Shown: positions 47,468 to 55,215, numbered from the stretch's first letter. The stretch: DNA of 64,000 bases from Akkermansia sp. (GCA_017555205.1 JAFZGW010000013.1:1-64000); one strand, 5' to 3'. Notes: a model not told the origin generated them from the letters alone. Program-made: numbers and translations.

Positions 47468-49579
47468 TCAGAAGAGCGGCAGCTCAGGCTGCTCCTCGGT
47501 GCGGGCGCGGTCGATAATCTCCTGGTCGCACAGCGGGCAGAAGTCGTGGCGGCCGCGGAGGTAGCCGTGCTTCTCGCACACGGAGAAGAGCGGAGTCACC
47601 GTGATGTAGGGCATCTTGAAGTTGGTAAGCACCTTGCGTACGATGTCGCGGCAGGCCTCCGGGGAGGAGATTGCCTCGTTCATGTACATGTGGAATACCG
47701 TGCCACCGGTGTAGCAGCACTGCAGCTTGTCCTGCATCTTCAGAGCCTTGAACAGATCGTGCGTATAGCCGGCCGGCAGCTGGGAGCTGTTCGTGTAGTA
47801 ACGGTGGCCGGGGGTGCCGCTCTGGATGATGTCCGGGAAGCGCTTCTGGTCTTCGCGGGCGAAGCGGTGGGTGGTGCCTTCGGCGGGGGTAGCCTCCAGG
47901 TTGTAGAGGTTGCCGGTGGTCTCCTGGTAGCCGCGGATACGTTCGCGCATGAAGTGCAGCACCTCCTCTGCAAAGGCGATACCTGCAGGCTCAGCGGTGT
48001 TCATGGTATCACCGGAGAAGTTGCGCAGCATTTCGTTCATGCCGTTCAGACCGATGGTGGAGAAGTGGTTGCGCAGGTGCGGCAGGTAGCGCTTGGTGTA
48101 GGGATACAGACCACGCTCATACAGCGTGTTGATGAATACGCGCTTCTTTTCCAGCGTCTCCTTGGCCAGGTCCATGAGTTCGCCCAGCTTGCTGTACAGC
48201 AGGTTCTTGTTGCCCTTGTACAGGTAGCCCAGACGAGCCAGGTTGATGGTCACCACGCCGATGGAACCGGTCATTTCAGCAGAGCCGAACAGACCACCAC
48301 CGCGCTTGAGCAGTTCGCGCAGGTCCAGCTGCAGACGGCAGCACATGGAGCGCACGGCATCCGGCTTGTATGCCTCTTCGTCGATAACCTTGTTGCCGTT
48401 CTCATCGTACTTGTACTGGGAGCCGACGAAGTTCTGGAAGTAGGAGGAACCAATCTTGGCGGCGTTCTCGAAAAGCAGCGGCACGTTCTCGCCGTCCCAG
48501 TCAAAGTCTTCCGTGATGTTCACGGTGGGAATCGGGAAGGTGAAGGGCTGGCCGGTGCTGTCGCCTTCGGTAAGCACCTCGTAGAAGGCCTTCTGGATGA
48601 CCATCATTTCCTTCTGGAAATGCTTGTAGGTCAGGTCGGTCAGGCTTTCCACACCACGCTCCTTGGCGATGGCAAGCAGGTTCTCGTCCTCCAGGCCTTC
48701 GAAGATGTGCTGGTTGTTGGACATGGGAGTCTGCTCGCGAAGGTCGCGGGGAACCGTCCAGTCGATGGTCACGTTGGTGAACGGGCTCTGGCCCCAGCGG
48801 CTGGGCACGTTCAGGTTGTACACAAAGCCACGCAGAGCCTTCTTCACAGCCTTGTAGGGCAGCTGGTCCTTGAACAGGTAGGGAGAAAGGTAAGTATCAA
48901 AGGAGCTGAAGGCCTGTGCACCGGCCCATTCGCTCTGCAGAATGCCCAGGAAGTTTGCCATCTGGCCCAGAGCCTCACGGAAATGCTTGGGCGGACGGCT
49001 GTTCACACGGCTGCGCACACCATTGAAACCTTCATTCAGGAGAGCACGCAGACTCCAGCCGGCGCAGTAGCCGGTCAGGCAGTCAAGGTCGTGGATATGG
49101 TAGTCGCCATTGCGGTGGGCAGCGCCTTCCTCGGGGGTATACACCTGGTCCAGCCAGTAGTTGGCAATCACCTTGCCAGCGGTGTTGTTCACCAGACCGG
49201 CATTGGAGTACGTGGTGTTGGAATTGGCCTTGATTCGCCAGTCAGTATTGCCTACATATTCCTCGATGGTCTGCTTACAATCCACCCAGGTGTTGCCCTT
49301 GTAGAGACCGGCAATCTGCTCACGCTGCAGCTTGTGCAGGAAACGGTACTTGATGAAGTTTCGTGCAGTGTCGTAAGCGCCGGCGCGCATGAGTTCCTTC
49401 TCAATGCGGTCCTGCACCATTTCCACGGGCAGATATTCTTCATGCTTCAGCTTATCCAGCACATTAGCGTATACAAGAGGATTGTACTCCTCCTGTGAGG
49501 CGTGGAACGCCTTCTCGATGGCCTGCTGTACTTTGTAGGCCTCGAAGCGTTCTCGCTTACCGTTTCTCTTGATAATCAT
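47468..49579 (-). CDS. nrdD: Class III ribonucleoside-triphosphate reductase, barrel subunit without radical tail
   Basis: The 703-residue protein reduces ribonucleotides to deoxyribonucleotides without oxygen. An ATP-cone (MIIKRNGKRERFEAYKVQQA onward, about 1-90) gives allosteric control. The ten-stranded barrel follows, with LGILQSEWAGAQAFSSFDTY and the NVPSRWGQSPFTNVT region. The C-terminal metal site is VCEKHGYLRGRHDFCPLC. It ends DRARTEEQPELPLF without the RVxGY radical loop found at the end of usual NrdD; that segment is the separate gene at 47219. ATG 49579 is chosen because the ATP-cone starts there; 43 further in-frame codons upstream are leader. A strong hairpin (TCCCGC...GCGGGA, 49616-49641) sits in that leader. 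Confidence 0.95.
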   Translation of the reverse strand: MIIKRNGKRERFEAYKVQQAIEKAFHASQEEYNPLVYANVLDKLKHEEYLPVEMVQDRIEKELMRAGAYDTARNFIKYRFLHKLQREQIAGLYKGNTWVDCKQTIEEYVGNTDWRIKANSNTTYSNAGLVNNTAGKVIANYWLDQVYTPEEGAAHRNGDYHIHDLDCLTGYCAGWSLRALLNEGFNGVRSRVNSRPPKHFREALGQMANFLGILQSEWAGAQAFSSFDTYLSPYLFKDQLPYKAVKKALRGFVYNLNVPSRWGQSPFTNVTIDWTVPRDLREQTPMSNNQHIFEGLEDENLLAIAKERGVESLTDLTYKHFQKEMMVIQKAFYEVLTEGDSTGQPFTFPIPTVNITEDFDWDGENVPLLFENAAKIGSSYFQNFVGSQYKYDENGNKVIDEEAYKPDAVRSMCCRLQLDLRELLKRGGGLFGSAEMTGSIGVVTINLARLGYLYKGNKNLLYSKLGELMDLAKETLEKKRVFINTLYERGLYPYTKRYLPHLRNHFSTIGLNGMNEMLRNFSGDTMNTAEPAGIAFAEEVLHFMRERIRGYQETTGNLYNLEATPAEGTTHRFAREDQKRFPDIIQSGTPGHRYYTNSSQLPAGYTHDLFKALKMQDKLQCCYTGGTVFHMYMNEAISSPEACRDIVRKVLTNFKMPYITVTPLFSVCEKHGYLRGRHDFCPLCDQEIIDRARTEEQPELPLF

Positions 49580-49740
49580 GTCGTGAGAGTTTTTCTGGTA
49601 TATTGTCTTTTGGCTTCCCGCGGCTTGAGCCGCTGCGGGATGAACCCGGTGTATCGACTCCTTTGGGTGAACGGCGCAAACTTTAGCAAATTTTCGTCGC
49701 CTTAGCAAGCAAAAACTTTACTTCGAAGTGACTTTTCTTT

Positions 49741-49787
49741 TTCTAAATATGGTGGTGTATTTGCTTGTATACCACAATATATAGTAT
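49741..49787 (-). promoter_or_regulatory. Probable NrdR boxes upstream of nrdD
   Basis: CACAATATATAGTAT (49773-49787) fits the NrdR consensus CACwATATATwGTGT at 14 of 15 positions. A weaker match, TTCTAAATATGGTGG (49741-49755, 10 of 15), begins 32 bases away, about three helical turns, as in tandem NrdR sites of other bacteria. NrdR represses ribonucleotide reductase genes when dATP is high. The boxes lie about 160-210 bases before the nrdD start. Confidence 0.55.
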
Positions 49788-49841
49788 GTTTTACTTATTA
49801 ACATTTTTAGAATAAATCTAAAAATTATATTTGTTGTACTT

Positions 49842-49970
49842 GTGTCAAAAGCTTTGAGCGTGCGAGAGATTGGCTATTGTTGCAATTCTCAATATATGCG
49901 TATGACAAAGCCGAGTCGTAAAAAAATGCTACAAGATGTGGTAGTGCGAGAGTTGGCGAAAAAAATGTAA
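49842..49970 (+). CDS. Possible 42-residue basic protein
   Basis: In the gap between nrdD and the 50000 gene, a frame from GTG 49842 to TAA 49970 would encode a Lys/Arg-rich peptide (core MRMTKPSRKKMLQDVVVREL from ATG 49896). There is no clear promoter or ribosome site and no recognised family. The surrounding DNA is AT-rich and may instead be regulatory or origin sequence. Confidence 0.2.
   Translation: MSKALSVREIGYCCNSQYMRMTKPSRKKMLQDVVVRELAKKM
49860..49957 (+). repeat. Direct repeat pair in the AT-rich gap
   Basis: GTGCGAGAGATTGGC (49860-49874) and GTGCGAGAGTTGGC (49944-49957) match except for one inserted base, 84 bases apart. The remaining gap 49580-49999 is AT-rich with runs of A or T and no terminator. 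Confidence 0.45.
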
Positions 49971-49999
49971 AGAGGGAGGGGCTGAAAGAAAAAAATGAA

Positions 50000-50881
50000 T
50001 CAACGGCTGACCCAAATGGTTTTCAGGTAATCTTCGCCGTCGAAATCGAAGGTCATGGGCGAGGTTTCGATGGCGGCACCAGGGGCTCCGCTGAGTACGA
50101 GTTTGCGAAACTGATTGTGCGAGACTTTGCGGCAATTAGTGGTGCAAAGAATCCAGCCGTGCGGAGCCAAGCAAGTCATGGCTTTGGCCACCAAGCTTCC
50201 GTAGTCTTTTTCGACACGCCAGATGCGGCCTTTTTCATCGCGAGAAAATGTGGGCGGGTCGAGCACGATGGCATCGAACGTGCGCCCTTGGCGGGCGAAA
50301 CGGTCAAGCCAGTGCAGGGTATCGCCTTTGCAGAAGAAATGGGCAGAGGGGTCGATGCCGTTAAGTTCCATGTTTTCGCGGCACCAACTCAGGCAAGGTT
50401 GTGCTAGGTCGAGTGTGGTGGTGGTAGCTCCGGCAAGAGCTGCACACACGGAAAAGGCGCCGGTGTATGAAAAAGTATTGAGCAGTCGCATACCGGGGCG
50501 GCAGCGGCGGCGCACTTCGGCTCTGTTGTCGCGCTGATCCAAAAAGATGCCCTGTGAGTATCCTGCTGCCATATCCATGATATAGCGTACACCGTTTTCC
50601 TGTATTTCAAAGCGCAGGGGAGCCTCCAGACCGCAGAAGTGCTCGGGGGCATCCTTCACGTCCTTGTCGAGCCGTTTCAGGTAAACGGGGGAACCGGTCT
50701 GCTGTAGCAAATCTTGCAATCCTCGCGGCACTGAGGTGTCTCGCACGGAGACGAGCAAGCGGTCTGCGAGCGCATCGATAAATATACCGGGCCATGGTTT
50801 GCCGTCTGCTACCCGATAGGCGTTTGTCTTTTCGGGGAGCAGGGCGGTCTTTTGTTTTATCAGCTCGGTAAGTGCGGACAT
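50000..50881 (-). CDS. RlmI-like class I SAM-dependent methyltransferase
   Basis: The 293-residue product resembles 23S rRNA (cytosine-C5) methyltransferases of the RlmI/RlmK group. RLLNTFSYTGAFSVCAALAG (SAM-binding motif I, near 135-155), IVLDPPTFSRDEKG (catalytic DPP motif, near 215) and TTNCRKVS are seen. The N-terminal PUA domain of RlmI is short or missing. The ATG at 50881 is preferred over upstream in-frame starts inside sufE; it lies 11 bases after sufE ends. argF, sufE and this gene form a unit. Confidence 0.85.
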   Translation of the reverse strand: MSALTELIKQKTALLPEKTNAYRVADGKPWPGIFIDALADRLLVSVRDTSVPRGLQDLLQQTGSPVYLKRLDKDVKDAPEHFCGLEAPLRFEIQENGVRYIMDMAAGYSQGIFLDQRDNRAEVRRRCRPGMRLLNTFSYTGAFSVCAALAGATTTTLDLAQPCLSWCRENMELNGIDPSAHFFCKGDTLHWLDRFARQGRTFDAIVLDPPTFSRDEKGRIWRVEKDYGSLVAKAMTCLAPHGWILCTTNCRKVSHNQFRKLVLSGAPGAAIETSPMTFDFDGEDYLKTIWVSR

Positions 50882-50892
50882 GGGGGCGGATA

Positions 50893-51303
50893 TTAGCTGA
50901 GAGCGGCTGCCGCTTTGCGAATGGTGGCGGCCATGGTGGAAAGTGCGTTGGCTCGAGTTGAGGCCAAGTGTTCCTTGAGCCCGCATTCATCGAGTCTGTG
51001 CAAATCCGCACTCATGATTTCAGCGGGGCTGAGTCCGCTGAGGAGTCTGATAAAAAGTGCGATGAGCCCCTTAGTGATAAGGGAATCACTGTCTGCTTTG
51101 ATAATCATTTTACCGTCCACTAGCTCAGTTCCGACCCATACTCGGCTTTGGCAGCCCTTGATGAGGTTGCCGGGCTTGCGGTATTCGTCGGGCATAGGGG
51201 GCAGTTTGCGCCCTAAGGAGATGATGAACTCGTACTTTTCCGTCCAATCTTCGAAGATGGACATGTCGTCCAGCAGTTCTTCTATGCGTTCATTGAAGTT
51301 CAT
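50893..51303 (-). CDS. sufE: SufE-like cysteine desulfuration protein
   Basis: The 136-residue protein accepts persulfide sulfur from the cysteine desulfurase SufS and passes it to the Fe-S scaffold. The acceptor C51 in NLIKGCQSRVW, the PPMPDEYRKPGN lead and the GLIALFIRLLSG region match the family. Other suf genes are not in this window, but an Rrf2-family regulator, a group that includes IscR, lies about 1.3 kb away. It begins 10 bases after argF ends. Confidence 0.93.
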   Translation of the reverse strand: MNFNERIEELLDDMSIFEDWTEKYEFIISLGRKLPPMPDEYRKPGNLIKGCQSRVWVGTELVDGKMIIKADSDSLITKGLIALFIRLLSGLSPAEIMSADLHRLDECGLKEHLASTRANALSTMAATIRKAAAALS

Positions 51304-51313
51304 GTGAACGAGA

Positions 51314-52225
51314 TTAGCAAGAGGTTGCCAGTGTGTAGAGTACTGCTTTTTGTGCGTGAAGGCGGTTTTCGGCTTCCGTGAAAATCACAGGAGCATGAGC
51401 CTCGAGCACTTCATCGGTAATTTCGTACCCGCGATAGGCGGGCAGGCAGTGGAATACGCTGTGACCGGGTGCTGCGAGTTTCAGCAATTCGGCATTGACC
51501 TGATAGGGGAAGAATGCTTTTTCTTTTGTGCCTTTTTCAGATTCCTGCCCCATGGAAATCCAAGTGTCGGTGTTGATGACGGTGCAATCACGAACGGCGT
51601 CTTCGACATTGGTTGTGCAAATGATGTTCGGGCAATCGAGGGCTGCTAATGTGTCGGCTTTCGGCAGCGCGTGCTCAGGACCGGCCAGTGCAAGAGTGAA
51701 GCCGAGCCGCTTGGCTGCCCACATCCATGAGCGCCCCATATTGTTGTCTACATCACCGAGGAAGGAAATCTTCATGTCTTTCCATGAGCCTACGCCGTAT
51801 TTTTCCTCAAGCGTGAGCAAGTCGGCCAGAATTTGGCAAGGGTGCTCTTGGTCGGTCAGGGCGTTTATGGTCGGCAGTTGCGAATAGCGTGCGAAATCTA
51901 CAACTTCATCCTGCCCGTATGTGCGGATGACGGCACCGTGAATCATGCGACCCAGTACGCGAGCGGTGTCCTTGATGGGTTCGCCGCGACCAAGCTGGAT
52001 GTCACGGGTGGAGAGGAACATCGGTCGGCCGCCCAGTTCTGCTATACCTACTTCGAATGAGACGCGTGTGCGCGTGGATGACTTGGAGAAAATTAATGCC
52101 CAAGTTTGACCGGCAAGCGGTTGTGTGCTGTGATTGCCGCGCTCAGCCTTGAGCTTGTGCCCCAGAGCAAGTAGGTTTTGAATCTGCTCGCCCGTCAATT
52201 CTTCGATAGAAAGTAACTGCTTCAT
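51314..52225 (-). CDS. argF: Ornithine carbamoyltransferase
   Basis: The 303-residue enzyme forms citrulline from ornithine and carbamoyl phosphate. The carbamoyl-phosphate loop STRTR (50-54), DQEHPCQILADLLTL (near 125-139), DTWISMGQE and the ornithine motif HCLPAYRG (near 261) are all present. The HCLP motif supports ornithine rather than aspartate as acceptor. argB lies 9 kb away in the same window. The promoter at 52256-52284 leaves a leader of about 23 bases that includes TTTTCCACA, a DnaA-box-like word. Confidence 0.95.
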   Translation of the reverse strand: MKQLLSIEELTGEQIQNLLALGHKLKAERGNHSTQPLAGQTWALIFSKSSTRTRVSFEVGIAELGGRPMFLSTRDIQLGRGEPIKDTARVLGRMIHGAVIRTYGQDEVVDFARYSQLPTINALTDQEHPCQILADLLTLEEKYGVGSWKDMKISFLGDVDNNMGRSWMWAAKRLGFTLALAGPEHALPKADTLAALDCPNIICTTNVEDAVRDCTVINTDTWISMGQESEKGTKEKAFFPYQVNAELLKLAAPGHSVFHCLPAYRGYEITDEVLEAHAPVIFTEAENRLHAQKAVLYTLATSC

Positions 52226-52255
52226 GGTATGATGTGCCGACTTGTGGAAAATCGC

Positions 52256-52284
52256 ACCCTACCATATTGCACGCCTCATGTAAA
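52256..52284 (-). promoter_or_regulatory. Promoter of argF
   Basis: On the minus strand TTTACA (52279-52284), 17-base spacer and TAGGGT (52256-52261), 30 bases before the argF ATG. Confidence 0.45.
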
Positions 52285-52315
52285 GCATTGTTTGAGTCAG
52301 TAGCCTATAATTTGC

Positions 52316-52344
52316 TTGCTCGCGCGCGTGCGTGGTGTTAATAT
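52316..52344 (+). promoter_or_regulatory. Leaderless-type promoter of tatA
   Basis: TTGCTC (52316-52321), 17-base spacer and TAATAT (52339-52344), then six bases to ATG 52351. It favours ATG 52351 over the ATG at 52345 that abuts the -10. Confidence 0.6.
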
Positions 52345-52350
52345 ATGGAC

Positions 52351-52587
52351 ATGTTCAAACCTGTATTAGCTCAATTTGGTGCTCCGTCGCATTGGTTGAT
52401 TTTTCTGATTGTTGTTTTGGTGGTGTTCGGCGCTAGGCGTTTGCCGGATATTGCTCGCAATCTTGGGCGCAGCCTTGGTGAGTTTAAGAAGGCGCGTCGG
52501 GAGTTTGAGGACGAGTTGATGAAAGCTCAGCAAGATGATTCTTCTGAACCTGCTGAGAAGAATGATAAAAGCAAAGAGGCACCGTAA
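52351..52587 (+). CDS. tatA: Sec-independent translocase protein TatA
   Basis: The 78-residue protein has one N-terminal membrane helix (about 12-27), then the hinge and amphipathic helix LPDIARNLGRSLGEFKKARR, and an acidic/polar tail. It forms the pore of the twin-arginine pathway with TatC (not in the window). MFKPVLAQFG is chosen as start from promoter spacing. The stop codon lies in the loop of the following terminator. Confidence 0.92.
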   Translation: MFKPVLAQFGAPSHWLIFLIVVLVVFGARRLPDIARNLGRSLGEFKKARREFEDELMKAQQDDSSEPAEKNDKSKEAP

Positions 52588-52600
52588 GTGCCTCTTTTTA
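52573..52600 (+). terminator. Terminator of tatA
   Basis: AAGAGGCAC and GTGCCTCTT flank a short loop that includes the tatA stop, followed by five T. Confidence 0.9.
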
Positions 52601-52636
52601 AATTTAATTACCTGTTATTGTGGGGAGGGTGGGGTG

Positions 52637-53071
52637 TTAGTTATCGCAGAATTGAGCGGTTGTTGTGTCGCCCTTGAGGTCGGCGAGTGTGTAGCTTTCC
52701 AAGTATTTCTGAATGGTATTTTGCAGGCCGACCCACAGAGGGAGTGTTGTGCACATGTCGCTCATGGGGCAAAGGTTGGTGGAGGTTGATAAACAGTGTA
52801 CGGTTGATAAATCGCCCTCAGCTGCTTTCAGGATTTCGTAGATAGTGTAATCCTCTGCCGGGCGGGCAAGATAATAACCGCCGGCCTTGCCGCGTATGCT
52901 CACCACTAATTGGGCGCGCAGTAGGTGGGTCATGATGCCCTCCATGTATTTGAGAGTTATGTTCTGTCGCTCGGCAACGGAGCGCAGCGATACCGGCTCT
53001 TCGTTGTTTTGGTTTGCCAAGTCTATCATAATGCGCAGGGCGTATCTGCCCTTGGTGGAGATTCTCATCAT
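52637..53071 (-). CDS. Rrf2/IscR-family regulator
   Basis: The 144-residue winged-helix protein shows STKGRYALRIMIDLA (5-19), the recognition region SLRSVAERQNITLKYME and the wing GKAGGYYLARP. Three cysteines at 93, 101 and 107 fit the Fe-S ligand area of IscR-like members (usual spacing x5/x5; here x7/x5). It probably senses Fe-S or sulfur status and represses its own promoter. The start is one of two adjacent ATGs. argF, sufE and tatA are neighbours. Confidence 0.88.
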   Translation of the reverse strand: MMRISTKGRYALRIMIDLANQNNEEPVSLRSVAERQNITLKYMEGIMTHLLRAQLVVSIRGKAGGYYLARPAEDYTIYEILKAAEGDLSTVHCLSTSTNLCPMSDMCTTLPLWVGLQNTIQKYLESYTLADLKGDTTTAQFCDN

Positions 53072-53083
53072 AGCTGTCGGAAA

Positions 53084-53115
53084 CCTATTATATATATAGG
53101 ATTATATCCTGTCAA
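53084..53115 (-). promoter_or_regulatory. Consensus promoter of the Rrf2 gene with overlapping inverted repeats
   Basis: On the minus strand a perfect TTGACA (53110-53115), 17-base spacer and perfect TATAAT (53087-53092). AGGATATAATCCT (53098-53110) and CCTATATATATAATAGG (53084-53100) are overlapping inverted repeats covering the spacer and the -10. A consensus promoter fully covered by palindromes suggests tight repression by the encoded regulator. Confidence 0.75.
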
Positions 53116-53118
53116 GCG

Positions 53119-53153
53119 AAAAACCGCTTTTTCTGATAGGAAAAGCGGTTTTT
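53119..53153. terminator. Bidirectional terminator after dnaA
   Basis: AAACCGCTTTT and AAAAGCGGTTT pair around a nine-base loop, with A on one side and T on the other. It ends dnaA transcription just before the Rrf2 promoter. Confidence 0.85.
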
Positions 53154-53184
53154 GCTAAGATTCTGAGAATACTGTTGATTGAAA

Positions 53185-54615
53185 TCAGGCCAGTGTTGAG
53201 GAGAGGTGTTCTACCAGTTCGCGAAGGGTAGGATCTGTTTCCATCTTGTCCTCGATGGTTTTGGTTGCGTGAATGACGGTGCCGTGGTCGCGACCGCCAA
53301 AGGCAGCACCAATATCCTGTAGCGAGCTTTGAGTATGACGGCGGGCCAAGAACATGGCCAGCTGTCGAGGGTGGGCGATGCAGGCGGTGCGGCGGCGCCC
53401 GTTGAGGTCAGCTACACGGATGTTGAACTCCTCGGCTACGCGGCGCTGGATGTCTGCAATAGTGACGTCGCCGGTGTTCTTTTCCTCCTTCAGCAAATCG
53501 TTGAGCTGTACACGGGCGTCTTGTATAGTCGGTGATTTTTGGGAGAACGAGGCGAAGGTTGCCAAGCGTATGAGTGCGCCTTCGAGGCGTCGCACGGAGC
53601 GGGTGATATTCTTGGCGAGGTAGTTGATAACCTCGTCGCTGATGAGGGTGCTCTTCCACATGCTGCGCTTCTTTCGCAGAATAGCAATACGTGTTTCGAG
53701 ATCCGGCACATTGAGAGCCACGGTGAGTCCCTGTTCGAAGCGGGAGGTCAGGCGGTCATCGAGTTTGGTGATTTTTCCGGCAGGGCAGTCGGCAGAGAGG
53801 ATGATTTGTTTGCCGCTGGCGAAAAGAGCGTTGAATGTGTGGAAGAATTCCTCCTGAGTCTTGCCTTTTTGGGAGAGGAACTGAACATCGTCAATGATGA
53901 GCACATCCGCCTTGCGGTATTTGCGGCGGAAGTTGCTGAGAGAGTCGCCCTGGCGAGAGATGGCATCGATGTAGGTGTTTGTGAAATCTTCGCTGGTGAC
54001 GTAGAGTACGCGGGTGTTGCTGTCTTTCTTTTGAATGGCGTTGCCGATAGCCTGCAGGAGGTGGGTTTTGCCCATGCCGGATGCGCCGTGTATAAACAAA
54101 GGGTTATACATGCTGCTGGGGGCATTCACAACTGCTTTTGCTGCGGCTACTGCGAATTCGCTGTTTGAGCCTACCACGAAGCTGTCAAATGTATAGTCGG
54201 TGTTAAGGCCGCTGTTGATGGGAGTCTTTGTGCTCCGGCGTTTCGGTTTTGCTGCCGGGGTAGGGGTGATGTTTATGCTCAGCTGCTGCTCGCTTGTTGC
54301 GGAGTCGTCTGCGAGCTCATCGATTTCTTCTGTTTCGCTATCGCTGTCGGTTGTGCCGGCTGCTATGTATTCCAGTTCGCGTGCGGCATCGAGTACTCGA
54401 GCTGCTGAGTTACGTATGTCGTTTGAGTAGTAAGTCTCCACCCAGTCAATAAACATGTCGCCTGGGTATTCCAGTACCAGTTTGGTGCCGGTGTCTGCCT
54501 TGAGAGTAAGCTGAGAGATATAAGACTCGAACCCATATTCGCCCACGTTACCCTGACGACGCAAATCTTCCTTGATTGCGTCCCAGAGTTTGCTTTCCTT
54601 TTCCGTTTGGTTCAT
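53185..54615 (-). CDS. dnaA: Chromosomal replication initiator DnaA
   Basis: The 476-residue AAA+ initiator opens the origin. Domain I (about 1-90) is followed by an acidic linker with DSDSETEEIDE. Walker A HGASGMGKTHLL (near 177) and Walker B VLIIDDVQFL (near 237) mark domain III. The DNA-binding domain near the end has the signature GAAFGGRDHGTVIHATK. Start ATG 54615 (MNQTEKESK) is chosen for its GAGGA site eight to nine bases upstream. dnaN, recF and gyrB are not adjacent, so the classical cluster is broken. Confidence 0.96.
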   Translation of the reverse strand: MNQTEKESKLWDAIKEDLRRQGNVGEYGFESYISQLTLKADTGTKLVLEYPGDMFIDWVETYYSNDIRNSAARVLDAARELEYIAAGTTDSDSETEEIDELADDSATSEQQLSINITPTPAAKPKRRSTKTPINSGLNTDYTFDSFVVGSNSEFAVAAAKAVVNAPSSMYNPLFIHGASGMGKTHLLQAIGNAIQKKDSNTRVLYVTSEDFTNTYIDAISRQGDSLSNFRRKYRKADVLIIDDVQFLSQKGKTQEEFFHTFNALFASGKQIILSADCPAGKITKLDDRLTSRFEQGLTVALNVPDLETRIAILRKKRSMWKSTLISDEVINYLAKNITRSVRRLEGALIRLATFASFSQKSPTIQDARVQLNDLLKEEKNTGDVTIADIQRRVAEEFNIRVADLNGRRRTACIAHPRQLAMFLARRHTQSSLQDIGAAFGGRDHGTVIHATKTIEDKMETDPTLRELVEHLSSTLA

Positions 54616-55164
54616 TCCTTGTATCCTCGTTGAATCTTTTTTTTGCTCCCCGGTGGGGCGCGCTGCGAAGGAGACTATGCCATGTCTTCGGGTTTGAGAA
54701 AAGAAAAATCTGCCTTTGCTGCATGCTGCAATGCTCCTTAAGTGTTGTTCCATGGGGGTTCCACGACTTTTTATTTTTTTTGGCATACATGATAAAGATA
54801 GTTAAGCAAACTTGATATTTTTGCCCCGACTTCTAAAAAATGATAAACCTTTGTGGAACATTGTTATAAATATATGCAAGTGGCGGATAATAAGTAAGCT
54901 GAACTAATTTTAATAAGCTTAGACGAGAGTTATTGTGTTAGATTGCGGTTTGCTAGCTGCTTGAAAGTAAGCGTTTATGAAAGGAGCCGAAAATATGCTT
55001 TTGGGCTCTTTCCACTGCCCTGTTTTTGAAAATTTGGTGGGAGTTGGTTGCTGCTTCCTTTGCTTCTCAAGGCAATAGTGTATGCTCAACCATGCGAGGA
55101 ACACTCTATTATCTCCATCTATGTTTGAAGATGGAGAGGTGGTCTAAGAATTCAGAAAGAAAGA
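54616..55164. other. Gene-free region upstream of dnaA
   Basis: About 550 bases without a convincing gene. It holds an AT-rich stretch (54780-54930) with single partial DnaA-box words (TGTTCCACA, reverse, 54850-54858; TTATCCGCC, reverse, near 54883-54891) and a perfect hairpin CTCCATCT-N8-AGATGGAG (55113-55136). It could contain the dnaA promoter or origin sequence, but no box cluster is visible. Confidence 0.4.
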
Positions 55165-55188
55165 GCCGACAGATGACTACCTGTCGGC
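55165..55188 (-). terminator. Terminator of thiL
   Basis: GCCGACAG and CTGTCGGC pair perfectly; on the minus strand a T/C-rich tail (TCTTTCTTTCT) follows. It lies 28 bases past the thiL stop. Confidence 0.6.
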
Positions 55189-55215
55189 GCAATAAACGGG
55201 GTGCCTGTGGTAGAT

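Noticed and set aside
47432..47470. Read-through or selenocysteine at the nrdD TGA, joining it to the radical tail
   Set aside because: A second in-frame stop, TAG, follows seven codons later, and no recoding hairpin is evident. The downstream gene has its own ATG.
47264..49498. 744-codon plus-strand frame opposite nrdD
   Set aside because: Antisense of a clear reductase gene, no start site or motif.
54616..54786. 57-residue N-terminal extension of DnaA
   Set aside because: The extension has no DnaA domain character, and the ATG at 54615 has a GAGGA site.
54780..54930. Classical DnaA-box cluster upstream of dnaA
   Set aside because: Only isolated partial matches to TTATCCACA were found, so I did not call an origin there.
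54919..55104. 61-codon minus-strand frame upstream of dnaA
   Set aside because: No start context, promoter or family resemblance; composition like the surrounding non-coding DNA.
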